Source of the DNA: Stereocaulon alpinum
Lineage: Eukaryota; Ascomycota; Lecanoromycetes; Lecanorales; Stereocaulaceae
Reading direction: 5' to 3'
Length of the DNA: 64,000 nt
Assembly: GCA_018257865.1 (NCBI GenBank)
Contig: JAEUBA010000067.1
Coordinates: forward strand, 1 to 64,000
Position numbers and translations under genes: made by a program
Notes under the pieces: generated by a model
What the model was told of the DNA's origin: nothing
The model's input: the letters and a program-made list of their open reading frames with translations, nothing else
Databases searched by the model: none
In this document: positions 35,559 to 47,093 of the stretch, piece after piece
Numbering within the stretch: the first letter of the stretch is position 1
Layout of the letters: each line of letters opens with the position of its first letter

Positions 35559-38500
35559 CTAGTAAAAGTTTTAGAAAGTCGAAAAAATAGTACTAATTAA
35601 CGCTAAATCTAGTAATTAGCTAGTATAGAAACGGGGCTATAAGGTTAAGTAATATTATAATCTAATTAGTTAGATAATAGCTTCTCTTTCTACCTAAGCG
35701 TTTATCTTTAACTTAATAGTATTACTATCTACTAATTACTTTAATACTTAGTAGCAGCGCTCCTTAGTTATAGTATCTACTAAGTTATAATTACTATTAA
35801 TCTACTATACCTTATTAATTTCCCTTCTCTTATAGGACTACCGTAGTCCTATTATATTAATTATTAGGTATTTCTTAGCGGTAGTACTAAGGCGTATAAT
35901 ATAGTTATATAGGGAGTAGGAGTTAGTATATAGAATTAGTAATATCTTCGCCTAAGTAATACCCTTAATAGTAGATTATAGGGTAGTAGTAATATTAAAC
36001 CCTACTACTATTATATATAGCTCTAAAGCTAGTACTAATCTTATAACTCTCTTATATTTAGTACTACTCTAGTAGATAATATTACCGCTAATATTAATAG
36101 TCGATTTATTAAGCTATTACTCGTTAGTAAGGATAATAACGTACCTAATCTAAGAGCTAAGGTTAGCGTTATTAGCGAAGGCGGTATTAATAAAGACTAG
36201 TAGTTTTAGCTTCTCTAAAGTAAGCTTAATAAATTATAGGCCTTAGCGGTAGTTCTCCTTTTACTAATTTAGCTATTTATTTAACTAATTAGCGTCTTCT
36301 TTCGCTAGCTGAGTAATTTAGGCTGCTTTAGATAGTACGAAGGCTATCTCTAGTTAATATATAGAGGCTATATAGGCGCCTTAAGCCCTTTCCTTAATAT
36401 ATTGCGACTTAATATCGCTAGCGGTAGTAGTATTAATTATATTAATCTTACTATATTACTATTACTACGAGAGCTTTAGAATATCGCTGTTACCGGAAAA
36501 AGTTTTATTAGAAATAGTAGTACTATTAAATTAGAGGTCTTTTTCTTTATCTAACTTCTTAATTAGCTTTACTAGGAAGCCTATATTAAGGCGTACTTAC
36601 TCTTCTAGCTCTAAGTATTCGGCTATTCCGTAAAATAGGGAGTTATTAGTTTATAGGCTAATAATTACCTGCTTAGAGTATATAAGGTAGGGATTAAATA
36701 AGGAGACGGTAAGGCTTAGTTTACTAGTATAGTAGTTATAGTAGGTCTTAAACTAATACGTCCCTGCTTCTAGGACGCTATATAGTAGGCGGACTACTTT
36801 TAGTATATTATCTCCTAGGTTAGTACCTTATAGTAGCTTTATATAGACTAGGCGGCTTAGTACTAAAGTCGACTATATATAAGCTTATAAGATATCGCGT
36901 ATATAGAGGTCTTATAGTAGAATTATAGTAAGGCAGATAATAAGGCGTTAGCTAGCGCGTTAAATTATTAGCGACTGCGTTAGTACCTCCTTCTTACCTT
37001 TATTATTATAGGCTTAGACGATTAGTCTAGACTTTTCGAATAGTATAGTACTATCCTACTTAATATTATCGACGAATCAGCAGCTAAAGATACGGGTATT
37101 TAGCGGTATATTATACTTACTAATAACCTTAAAAACTCCTTTAGTAATAAGGCCGTCGATTTCTTTTCAGCGGGAGTTAATAAATAGGCTATTTAGTAAG
37201 CGAATAGCGCCTTCTAACTAAAGCTTTATTAATAGCTTAATATCTAATTACTCCTTATTAGTAAGGTAGGCGTAGCGGGTAGGTAGGTATTACTATCACT
37301 ACGGATTCTAGCGCGTAGTAGTAACTTCTTTAGTTAGTAGGTCCGCTTATCGCTACGGATTCTAGTATATAGCGGTAGCTTCTTCGGTAGGTAGGTCTAC
37401 TTAAGTTATAGGAGGCGCTTTATTAGTTAATTCGACTAAGTAAGGCTTAACTAATATAATTCGAAAGGTTATAGGGCTGCTACTAAGTTTAACTATATAG
37501 GCTTAGTTATCTATAGCGAGTAGTTAGTAGGGCCCTTTCTATCCTTTACCTTTTCGCTATACTAGGACGTTGCTACTAATAGGAGTATCTAGAATTACGT
37601 TATTTTATAGACTATTACGGTGGCGTAAGGCTTTAGTAATATCTCTCTTTACTAGTAATTCTAACGCTTCTTTTATTATATATTTAATAGCCTTACCTCG
37701 TTCTATAATTAATAGGTATATAGGGTCTAATTTAGTAAGCTTTAGAAACGTACTAAATAGAAGTAGTATAGGAGTTAGCCTATTAGGTCTAGCTATATTA
37801 TTAATTACCTTAATAGCGATTTATAAGACGAATTGCTTACCTAGTAGTAGTAAGTCTTTTTAGATAATATTATAAGCACGCTTAAGAGGTACGTAGTAGC
37901 GTTTAACTAGACTAATTAAGTAGTATACTTTAACTAGGACATATTTTAACTTAATTACTATTCCCTTTACCTTAGAGGCGAATTCGGTGCTAATAAATTA
38001 CTTGCTAGTATTATAGACTAGTAGGTCTAGTAGTCTAATATAAGTATTAATCTAGTAGGCCCTTAGCGTATCCTAGACCGTCTCCGCTAAAATATCCTTT
38101 AGAAAGCGGGCGGTTTAGAAGCGTATAGCCTCGTCGACTATATATAGGACTAGGGCGGTAGGGCTATCCAGATATATAATATTAATTATTACTAAATAAT
38201 TAAATTATAGGTCGTTTTTAATAGTGAATTTAAACCTTTCTAGTAATCTTCTATATTTCTAGTAAGTTAAGTAGAACTTACCTAGTTAATAAATAGCTTC
38301 CTAGTCGAAGTAGTAGCCGGATTGTTTTAGCAAGCGTGCTAGGCGTATTATTAATAGGTATCTAAAGTAGCGGTATAGGCGTCTAAGGTCTTACTCTAAT
38401 AATTAGCTACTTACAACGCCGTTATTAGTATAGGCGTTAATATAGGCGTTTACTAGCGATATTCCCTATATAAGGAATAGGTAACCGTATAGCCTTATAA

Positions 38501-40554
38501 TAGGGACTTATCTATTACTACTAACTAGGTAATTAGTAAGGTTATTGAAATAAAAACCTGCCTAGTCGAGGTCTTATAGGCAGAGAAGGAATAGCGTGTT
38601 AGCGTCGATAATATAGAATTCGATAACACTAATTAGTAAATCAACGGTAATAGTACCTTTTAATAAGGCGTCGCTAATACCGAATTTAAACCTAGCGCTA
38701 CTAGCCTTATTAGTATTAATATTAACGTCTTACTTACGCCGCAGTACTAAATATTAATTATAGCCTACTAAGGAGTTATAGGTAGCGCCTATATTAATTA
38801 TAAGGCCGTAGAAGTAGCTATTACTATATCTTTTAGCGGGGCGGTGAGTTACTTCTCCCTAGATATTAATATTAATATTATCCTAGATAGATAGTACCTT
38901 AGTAACGGTATATAAAGTCGCTTGATTAGCTAGCTTTTAGTATATAGCCTTACTATTAATTGCACCTATTAATATTAGAAACACCTTACCGTTACCTTAA
39001 TTAGATAGATTATTAGCGGTATCCTCCTTAGTAGTACTACCTTCGCTATCGCCTTCCTTTTCGCCTTTAGCGTCGGTAATATATTGCTTAATACTATATT
39101 AATATTCTTCCTTAGGGTAATTAGTTAACTAGTAACCTTCCTTTTTATAGATAAAATATCGCTTTTTATTCGTTAAATTACGGTTAAGACTACGGCTGGA
39201 ATTATTAGAGTTATATCTTAGCTTACTTAGATATCTAGATCTACTATAACTACTAGATTTATAGTTACGGTAGCGGCGATCCGTATATATTATTTCGCTT
39301 AGCGATAGAAGGCTGCGACGGTCTTATAAGGCTATAGATAAATAGAGGTCTTAGATAAGGTTTTATATAATATCTAGTAGCTTTCAGTAGACGATCTTAT
39401 AGGTAGATATAGACTTATAAGTAGTAATTATCTTCTAGTAGATAAAGCTATCCCTATAAAAGCTCTTATCTAGGCTATATTATAGCTCTCTTAGTTTTAA
39501 TATTATAGTATCTAAGTACTCCGTTAGGGTCTTATCTTTATTATAGTTAATAAATAGTTATAAGGATACGCTATTCTATTTATTAAAGCAGGCGATTTAG
39601 TATTCTCTTCCCTTAAAGTTTCCTTTAAAGGTAAGCTGTAGCGAGTTTAGGTTTATTACTAAAAAGGAGGACTAGTTACTAAAGTAGAAATTAAGTATAT
39701 CGCTATTAAGTATATATTAAAGAGCTATATAGAGCTTAGTTAATAGTATCCTAGCGTTAGAAGCGGTGGCTAAGAATATATTTAGCTTATAGTTAAAGGA
39801 GTTACTTCTTCTATTATACTTTATTTCTTCCGTATAAAGCTTAGTTAACGCGGTAAGCTCTTAGAAAAGGCCTTACTCCTAGTAATTAGTAATAGTATTA
39901 TAGATTTTAACGCCGTTAATTAGGGTAGTCCTAGTTAGTATTTTAATTTTAAATAAGGTAGGTATACTAGGTATATTAGAGTTACCTAAGGCGGGTATAC
40001 TAGGCGTATTAAAGTTATTTCTTAAGGTAAGTATACTAGGCGTATTAGAGTTACTAGCGGCGTTAATATAGGAGGACTTTTTCTTTAGCTTTTATATATT
40101 AGTAGGCTATTTAGGGAAGGTTAGTTAGTCTATTAGCTTTATTATATACTTATAGATAGGGGTCCTATCCTTAGGTATATAGACGCTACGGTCGTAAAAT
40201 AGGTTCCTAAGGTCTTATATTAGGCCTTTATCTACCTTCTTAAATAAGGTCTTATCCTAATTATTAAAGCCTTAGATAAAGCTAATCTATAGGTCTTACC
40301 CTTCTTCTTTATATATTTAGTAGTAATTTATTATTTGCTTAACGAATATTACTAAGGCGGTAGCTGAGGATTTTATAGGGTCTTTAAGGATAATTCTAAA
40401 TAGTATTATAATCCCCTCGTCCTCTTTAGTAGCTAGTATAGCTAGTAGTATAGTTAGCTACGATATTATTAATATAGGAGTTACAGTTGAGGGTTGGTAT
40501 TAAGGTGAAATTTTCTCTTTTTACCTTACTGATCTAAGGTCGATAACTAATTAG

Positions 40555-40763
40555 TATTAGTAGAACCTAGCTGCTAGCCTAGGTAGTACTAATTAGTAGG
40601 TGCTTAATCCCCTATTACCTGCCCTGGACAACCTGATTAGCAGGGTGTCTATTAGGCTTAGTAAACTAGGGATTGATTGAATCTAGCTAGCTAAGCTATG
40701 GTGTTTTATCTAGGAGTTGGCGCCAAGCCGCTTATTGCGGAGCGGAGTAATATTATTCCGACA
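40555..40763 (-). repeat. 5' LTR of copia D
   Basis: 209 bp, tattag (ancestral tgtcgg)...ccgaca, followed by gtatg. Both D LTRs share a short extra segment (ctagcctaggtagta) that is absent in B. Confidence 0.94.
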
Positions 40764-41262
40764 GTATGTATATAGACGTACTGGCTAAGCCTATGAGGAG
40801 TATGAAGTATTGGACGAGCTTCGATATGTTAGAGATAATTAAGTGACCGTACTGACAGGGGACTTGTGTATGTTTGTGAGTGTCATGATCTAGAAGTACG
40901 GGTAAGGCAGAAGTTGAGGAAGAGTTGAAAAGTTTAAGTATGGGCAAATGTGGATGCTTCTGTCGGACGATTGTGGACAGAGAAGCAGAGGAAGAGGAAG
41001 GAGAGGGAGGAGCATCAAATACCCTCGAGAGCTTGTCTGTACGATCTGTTACATAGGGATCGAGTGTCACTGTGACTGTGACTGGTTTGGATAAAAGTCC
41101 GTAAACGATAAGTGCATGGCACATCTTACTAGAATGAAGTTGGGCTAGATCTTCCATTTTCGGGGTAGTGAAGGATCTGCTGTACGAAAAAAGAGCGATG
41201 AAAGCCGTGAAGGCCAAAGGTGCTAGAAACAAATCGCAACTTTGGCAAACTCGGAGCTCCAC
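40753..41262 (-). pseudogene. Hypothetical frame whose 3' end is replaced by copia D
   Basis: This is a 169-codon minus-strand frame with no ATG at its beginning; the first in-frame ATG is about 35 codons in. It has a hydrophobic start, a Ser-rich middle and a hydrophobic end. Its last codons lie inside the 5' LTR of D. With D and one duplication removed, the frame would end seven codons later in the left flank. It may be a real small gene trimmed by D or a chance frame. Confidence 0.3.
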
Positions 41263-43888
41263 ATGATGATGAATTATCCTATTGTGAGCTCTCTACATGC
41301 AAAAATCGATGAAACAAGACGGGATCCACCGCTAGATTTGTACGTTCACAATTACACCTCGACGCGGACTTCATATTTCGAACTTCATCCAATTCAGAAG
41401 TGACACACAGCTAAGCCAGCCGATGAATACAATATCGCCAAATGAACTTCGTTGGGTTTCACATGTTCCCTGAATTCGTACTTCAACAGGTTTGTATCAG
41501 AGTTCGCGTACTCAATCGGAAGGTCTCTTTTGGGAATGGCTAACATCTTCGCACTGGGTGGAGTATTTGTTGTTGGACCATTGTAATTAGCTAGAGGTCA
41601 ACGAGCATTCAATTTTCGCTGTGGCTGCGAGTCGTTCTTCTCACTGGAGGTCTCCTCCCTTTTCTTGCTGAGGACGAATAAGGAAACTTGGATAGTGGGC
41701 TACATGTAGTGAAATTCTCATGTGCGGAGCTGAGGTTCTTGCAAGGTTGTTCACATAAGTCACAATGTCTCAGATGACGATCAATCCCACGGTATGCTGC
41801 CATATCTTCTTCCGACTTTCGGCCCTATGTAGGATACATGACGTTGCTTGCTTAGTAAATGACGTTTCGATAATGTAGAATCGTCAACGAACGGTTCGCT
41901 GATCTTTGAGAAATGACTGTTCTCACTCCTAGTTGAGGGTACGTGCTCAAGGGTTTTCTGGAACAAGTCAGCGTTTATGAAGCCTATTCTGGCTCTACTA
42001 GCGTGCGGAATGGGAAAAGTTTATGCACTCCAGTCCATGCATACTACGCCACATGTGTTAGTGGAGTTGCGTAGACCCTAATTGATACTCACCAGTAAGA
42101 AGTCAATGGCGCCGCACAATCGCGCGTCGGTATGATTCTGGAACTGTTAAGTTGCACGTGTCTTTGTTCACTAGGCACCGTATCTTAAGGTCGGAAGGTC
42201 TGATGATCTAGTGGATCGAATATGGTTAATGTGACAACTATTCAGTGTTTCATAAGCACCCAATGGCGAACTTGGGCCGCTCACGAAGCCTAAAATCTCC
42301 GATCTTATCACGTTGGAGCATTAGAACCATGCAATGACTGCAGCTTTGATAGATTTTGATAACGAGAAGGAAGACAGTTGTGGGGCCACAAGGGGGGCGG
42401 AGTGTTGCAAAGCGGACGAAGACAAGGATTAGTATTGATCTTGTGTTCGTAATTGTAGACAACAGCGGCTATCCCTACTCAGCCAGGACTCAGCCATGCT
42501 AGGGACAAACTCCATAGTCTTCGATATGCATCATGCCAATAGATTCACAACAACGAGCCTACATGCATCTCCCTCTAATCCTCCGGACCATTCACCGCTT
42601 CAGCCGAGGATCTCTACTCGCATCATAGCTACCTGCTGGTCCACTTGTACGAGGACCAGCGGAGCTAGACACAACAGGTGTTGAAGAACTACCTGATTCT
42701 CCAGAATTATGCCCGTCCCTAGTTTGATAGCCTGTGATCGCGGTGGATTGGAGATGTCTCTCATAGTCATCCAGTCTAGCAACGACTCTCTTGGCAACCC
42801 CTACATGATCGTTCTTTGGCTGAAGGTGGAACGTTGGCTGTGATCTTCGACATGATTTAACCACTGGCTTGGGTCCGTGACGTTTCCAGGCTGAGCGGAT
42901 GCCCGCATGGAGGGCTTTGGGTCCAGGCTCTTGCCTGGATGACTGGACCAAGGGATTCGCTATTGGCTCAGAGTCGGCTTGTTCCTTCTCGCATAGTCCA
43001 TGTTCACGTATCTTGTCCCTATGATTCGATTAGCACGCCTTTCCCTCCAAAATTGCGAAGACGAGTACTTCATGTTATGTTCATGTTGCTCGACATCATA
43101 CGCGACGAAAGCTAGTTTCTGCTCTCGATCGAGACCGCTTGGAGGAGGAGTACTATCGAATGTTAGACGCTATTGTTGAATGGATGTCGACATATGCTCT
43201 ATACCCAGGGAACGGTTGCAAGATAATTGGCTGCATTGACTTCTTAATCTGCCCTACGCTCTGATCACCCAAGGTTGGCTTCGATACATGATAAGCTGAA
43301 GTGCTACAATAAGCCCGCAAACTACTTACCATCCTGCAGCACAGATCTTAGGTATGCCACTACCAGCTCTAAACTCGCGAGATAGAAGCCTAGGTCTGGC
43401 GATTGGGTGAATGCGAGAAAGCGTGAGGGGTAGACTAAGAACGCTGGGGAGGTTGTCACGTCTACATCGATGATCGGAGATCGCTGGCTTCAACAAGTCT
43501 GCAGGCGGAGTTAGGGGTCATTGCAGCTACAAGTTTATCATTGGAGCATGCTTCAAACTGCCTCTAGGCTGGGCCTGACGATTGAGCTGAATGTTGGAGG
43601 TTTCAGCTCGCAACGCTCTACCGATCATACCCTGATGATCTTGCCTCGCAGATCCGCTAAAAATCTTCGCCAATTGGACATTTCCATAAGTCATGCTTAC
43701 GGAAACAGCTATGAAGATCGAGCCACTAAAGGTTTTCGTCTTGAAGTTACATACACCCACGATTTGATATATTTTTAGCCCTCGTGGGGAGGCACAAGGC
43801 GGCAAATTCCGCCACGATCATCGGATCAAATAGTGGGGCAAAGTGATGGACGTTAGCATGTGCCAAGCAACGTCATGGAGTTAGAACG
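40764..43888. other. Transition zone between the transposon nest and the gene-rich part
   Basis: About 3.1 kb of normal composition with only short frames. The best of these are 40753-41262 (-), 42592-43040 (-) and 43521-43778 (+, 85 codons, unrecognised; a competing frame of 92 codons overlaps on the minus strand). I see nothing supportable at 41310-42590 and 43080-43500. Confidence 0.65.
42592..43040 (-). pseudogene. Minus-strand coding relic, unrecognised
   Basis: One phase is open from about 43010 to a stop at 42592, with an upstream in-frame TAA derivable from CAA. It encodes a basic then Ser/Gly-rich peptide that includes KNDHVGVAKRVVARLDDYER. A second phase over 42600-42797 is also open. 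No domain is recognised. It lies between copia D and the first intact gene. Confidence 0.35.
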
Positions 43889-45022
43889 ATGGCGACAAAA
43901 TCAACGTCACCGGTGCTGCGGACTACTTTGAGACGTCTGTCGCAGCTCACAGCCACCATTGAGCCTCGCACCAACCCACTGGGCCTCCCCGTGGCCTACT
44001 TATCCTCCACTCGAGCAATTAGTAATCGGCCCTCAAACATGGCAGGCATTCACACCCCAATCCCAGAACTCAAACTCAACGATGGCACCTCAATCCCTAT
44101 GGTAAGTATGCAATGCCCTATATTAGGCAGAAGCTGACTTCATTCAGCTTGGCTACGGCAGTATGTCCCCTTACCATCCTCTCCCACCAATCTCTAACGC
44201 CCTATTCCAGCCGGCACAGCCTGGTACAAATCCTCGGAAGGCTCAATCGACCGCAAAACAGTCGAAGCCGTCAAAACAGCCATCAAGTTAGGCTACACAC
44301 ACCTGGATAATGCCGAAGTCTATAATACTGAACCAGAAATGGGCGTTGCGATCAAGGAAAGCAAGGTCGATCGCTCAAAGCTCTTCATCACAACGAAGGT
44401 CATCACCAACATAGCAGACATACCTAAAGCCATTGATGCTAGCTTGAAGAAGTTGCAGCTCGACTATGTCGATTTATACCTCATCCATTCGCCATTCTTC
44501 GGCAAGACAGATGCAGATTTCCAGAAAGCGTGGGCAGCGATGGAAGATGTGAAAGCATCTGGGAAAGCTCGCTCGATTGGAGTGTCGAACTACCTTGAAT
44601 CCCATCTCAAAGCCACACTTGCAACAGCCAAGGTCCCTCCATCCATCAATCAAATTGAGTTTCATCCCTATCTGCAACACGGCAACCTCATCGAGTACCA
44701 CAAATCCCAAGGTATTGCCGTCGCAGCATACGGTCCTCTGACCGCTGCAACGAAGGCAAAGCCCGGCCCTTGCGACACCATGCTGGCTTCGCTAGCGAAA
44801 AAGTACTACGTTAGTGAAGGGGAGATCTCGTTGCGATGGTGCATTGATCAGGGAATTGTTGCGATCACGACCAGTGGGAAGGAAGAAAGATTAAGTGATT
44901 ACCTGCGGGCCATGACCTTCACTATGACGCCGAAGGAAGTCAAGGATCTGTCGGAAGCAGGACTAGGGAAACATTTCAGAGGGTTCTGGCAAGCCAAATT
45001 TGACGCCAATGACAGGTCATGA
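43889..45022 (+). CDS. Aldo-keto reductase, possibly mitochondrial/cytosolic
   Basis: This is an NAD(P)H-dependent reductase of aldehydes or ketones in the AKR superfamily. Exons are 43889-44101, 44148-44160 and 44211-45022 (introns 46 and 50 bp), giving 345 aa. The middle exon is only 13 nt but is needed to make the conserved IPMLGYGTGTAW start of the barrel. The catalytic tetrad is visible: D108 and Y113 (THLDNAEVYN), K138 (LFITTKV) and H168 (YLIHSP). The GVSNY motif and the late C-terminal segment also fit. The first 50 residues are rich in Ser, Thr and Arg with almost no acids, like a mitochondrial presequence. An in-frame ATG at 44039 (codon 51) starts MAGIHTPIPELKL, where most family members begin, so a cytosolic form is possible. 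The substrate is unknown. Confidence 0.93.
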
Positions 45023-45488
45023 AGACAGTGGCCAATGCGCCGAGAGGGCGAATTGTATACGTGATTGCATATTCTTTAACCAGCAATGTACAGGAAACGG
45101 TGAGTAGAAGTCGCAGGCCCTATCATAGGTAGAAACTTACGTAGAAAGTATGTATATGAGAAGAGTACCCGACTGTTAGGGAGAAGAAGTAAACCTGGAT
45201 GCCAAGCTGTCAAAAGCAAAAGAACCTCGGAACGAGCGCGGGGAAATCCCGGCTAAACACCCTAGAAATCGTCATAACCCGCCATCCCGCTGCCAGCCAT
45301 CTTCCAGGGAAATGAGCTCCAACCACGAGCTTCAAAACCAGGTCCACATCTGCACCCCCCTTTCGCTCATACTTTCTTCTGTATCCTTGTCCCACTGCGT
45401 CCAGAACAACCTCATTCGCTGATCTTTACCCCAATCGTGCACCCCTCCAACTTCCCCAGCGCAAAGAGCAAACAATACATTACCGACC
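45023..45488. other. Intergenic, AKR to BTB gene
   Basis: This 466-bp stretch between two co-oriented genes holds the AKR 3' region and the promoter side of the next gene. I see no gene; minus-strand frames here are short and unsupported. Confidence 0.7.
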
Positions 45489-46426
45489 ATGTCCTCTGTA
45501 ACATCCTCAGAGGTTCCAGCCGACAAGCCTCTCAACGAGCTCCTCAGCAGATCCCTTGTAGACATCTACGTCGGAGAAGAAAACACGCGCTGGACCCTCC
45601 ATGAAAAGCTGCTATGCCATCATTCGCCCTTCTTCCGCGCGCGCTTCTACAACAAGAATAACCACCCAGATTCCGTCTCATCCAAAACATTGTACGTGTC
45701 CCCCTAAATCGCTAGCTCCCCGTAGTCTATGCTCTGTTCCAAGACATGGCGCAACCATCATCAATTCTCATACCTGTTACACACCCCACCCCATCCCCTT
45801 CATAAAGCCAAAGCTAACAACAACCCGCCTCCCACAGTGGTCTCCCCGACTCCGACGACCTCCCCTTCGAACTCCTAGTCGGCTGGCTCTACTCCAAAGC
45901 CCTGCGCTACCCCGAACAAGAAAAAGACATCGGCCCCATGCTCGACCTCTATTTCCTCGCCCAACAATTCTCCATGCAAAAGCTCTCCGAAGACGTCGTA
46001 GAAACAGTCCGCGCCTTCTACCACAACAACAATTCCTACCCGGGCCTCCGGCGCGTGCAATACGTCTACGCCAATACGTCATCGGATAACGAGATGCGCG
46101 AAATGATGGTTAGTAGTATTGCGCGGTTTTTGACGCTGGGGGATATGATTCCTGCTCATTGGGAGAATGCGTTGAAGAAGAATGGGCAGTTGAGTGTGGA
46201 TATTATTAGGAGTATTCAGCAGTGGCATCTTGAGGGGAGGAGCGTGCCTGATGCGAGAGATATGAGTGTGGATCGTGGGAGGGGGAGTAGGGCAGGGAGT
46301 ATGCAGATGAGTAAGGTGGGGTTTAGTGCTATTGAGGAAGGGCGCAGTATGGATGAGCATATCAAGAAGGAGGAGGACGAGGAGGAGGCGGCTAGAGGAG
46401 GTGCGAATGGGCATGCGAGTTCGTGA
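45489..46426 (+). CDS. BTB/POZ domain protein
   Basis: Exons are 45489-45691 and 45838-46426 (intron 146 bp, gtacgt...cacag), giving 263 aa. The N-terminal part has the BTB/POZ pattern: SLVDIYVGEENTRWTLHEKL, then CHHSPFFRARF, and after the intron LPFELLVGWLYSKAL with YFLAQQF and a leucine-spaced helix (about residues 20-125). BTB domains mediate dimerisation or Cul3 recruitment; small fungal proteins of this type are mostly uncharacterised. The C-terminus (about 190-263) is Arg/Ser- then Glu/Lys-rich and looks disordered. The first half of exon 2 is C-rich and the second half G-rich on the coding strand, with a sharp switch near 46080. Long antisense frames at 45777-46082 are shadows. Confidence 0.88.
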
Positions 46427-46892
46427 GTAAGACTTGGGGATCGGATGAAAAAGTCAGGGCTGGGATGATAAGGTTGAGTGAATCCAATGCGGTTGTAATT
46501 TGCGTGTGGGGGAGTGGGGCAGATATTGTTGTTTCGTGGCGGTAGGGTGGGTTATATCCTCCGATGTTCCTCGGTTGCGGATGATCGCCACAGGGGCGCT
46601 TTCTATTGGCAGATCACTTGTAAATCAACATCCTTTTTCATATGTTAGCAAGCATGCCTAATTTAACCAAGTCGGTCGTCTCCTTTGCAAAAGCGATGCC
46701 TTTGATCTATCAAGTCAATAGTGATACTATCGTGAACGGACTGGTGTCAAGTACAATATTATACACCATCTTGTCCCCCTGTTCCTCCGAGGGTGATGAC
46801 TGAAATCCTTTCTCTCAAATCTTGCCGAGCAATCATTGGTACATATCCGTCTCTTTGATCCTATCGTTCGAGGTGATGCCCTTTCGATGTAG
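46427..46892. other. Intergenic between convergent genes
   Basis: This 466-bp stretch contains the 3' ends of the BTB gene and the small Cys/His gene. No coding evidence is seen. Confidence 0.7.
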
Positions 46893-47093
46893 TCACTTTC
46901 TACCCTTCGCGTCCCTGACCTGCTTGGCCTTAGCTTCGACACCGCGGCCGAAACAATCGGCGCAAGGATAGTTTTTCATGGTCTGGGTGGTATTGGTGAC
47001 ATGGTTCATCTCGGTCATGGCTTGGTCGCACATGGTATATTTCGTATCTTCGAGATGACCGCACGAGAAGTGGATGTTTTCAATGTGGCACAT
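46893..47093 (-). CDS. Small Cys/His-rich protein (putative zinc-binding)
   Basis: The protein is 66 aa from the ATG at 47093-47091, beginning MCHIENIHFSCGHLEDTKY. It contains Cys2, Cys11, His13, Cys22 and the pair PCADCF near residues 47-52, then a basic C-terminus. Short fungal proteins with the same start (Met-Cys-aromatic/His..CGH..C..C-x2-C) are common and presumed to bind zinc; their role is unknown. The same phase is open upstream to 47576, but that part is of low-quality composition, so I prefer the internal start. An upstream exon cannot be excluded. It is convergent with the BTB gene and lies downstream of ADE1 on the same strand. Confidence 0.6.
   Translation of the reverse strand: MCHIENIHFSCGHLEDTKYTMCDQAMTEMNHVTNTTQTMKNYPCADCFGRGVEAKAKQVRDAKGRK

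Larger units (their letters stand above)
35350..40763 (-). mobile_element. Ty1/copia retrotransposon D, full length
   Basis: The element is 5,414 bp with 209-bp LTRs at 35350-35558 and 40555-40763 and a perfect gtatg duplication (35345-35349, 40764-40768). On the minus strand it has gag with a 3-unit Pro/Thr repeat (about 39945-40060), zinc knuckle (about 39140), protease, integrase (about 38500-37400), RT (about 37250-36750) and RNase H (about 36180-35570), all interrupted by stops. The plus-strand open stretch 37570-37863 is antisense and not a gene. It is the last transposon before the gene-rich part. Confidence 0.96.

Noticed and set aside
37570..37863. 97-codon plus-strand open frame
   Set aside because: It is antisense to the integrase region of copia D.
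1..40763. An undescribed cargo or defence system within the transposon nest
   Set aside because: Every element was accounted for by standard gag-pol domains and LTRs, and no extra intact reading frame remains inside any of them.
45777..46082. 101-codon Arg-rich minus-strand frame
   Set aside because: It is a shadow of the C-rich exon 2 of the BTB gene.
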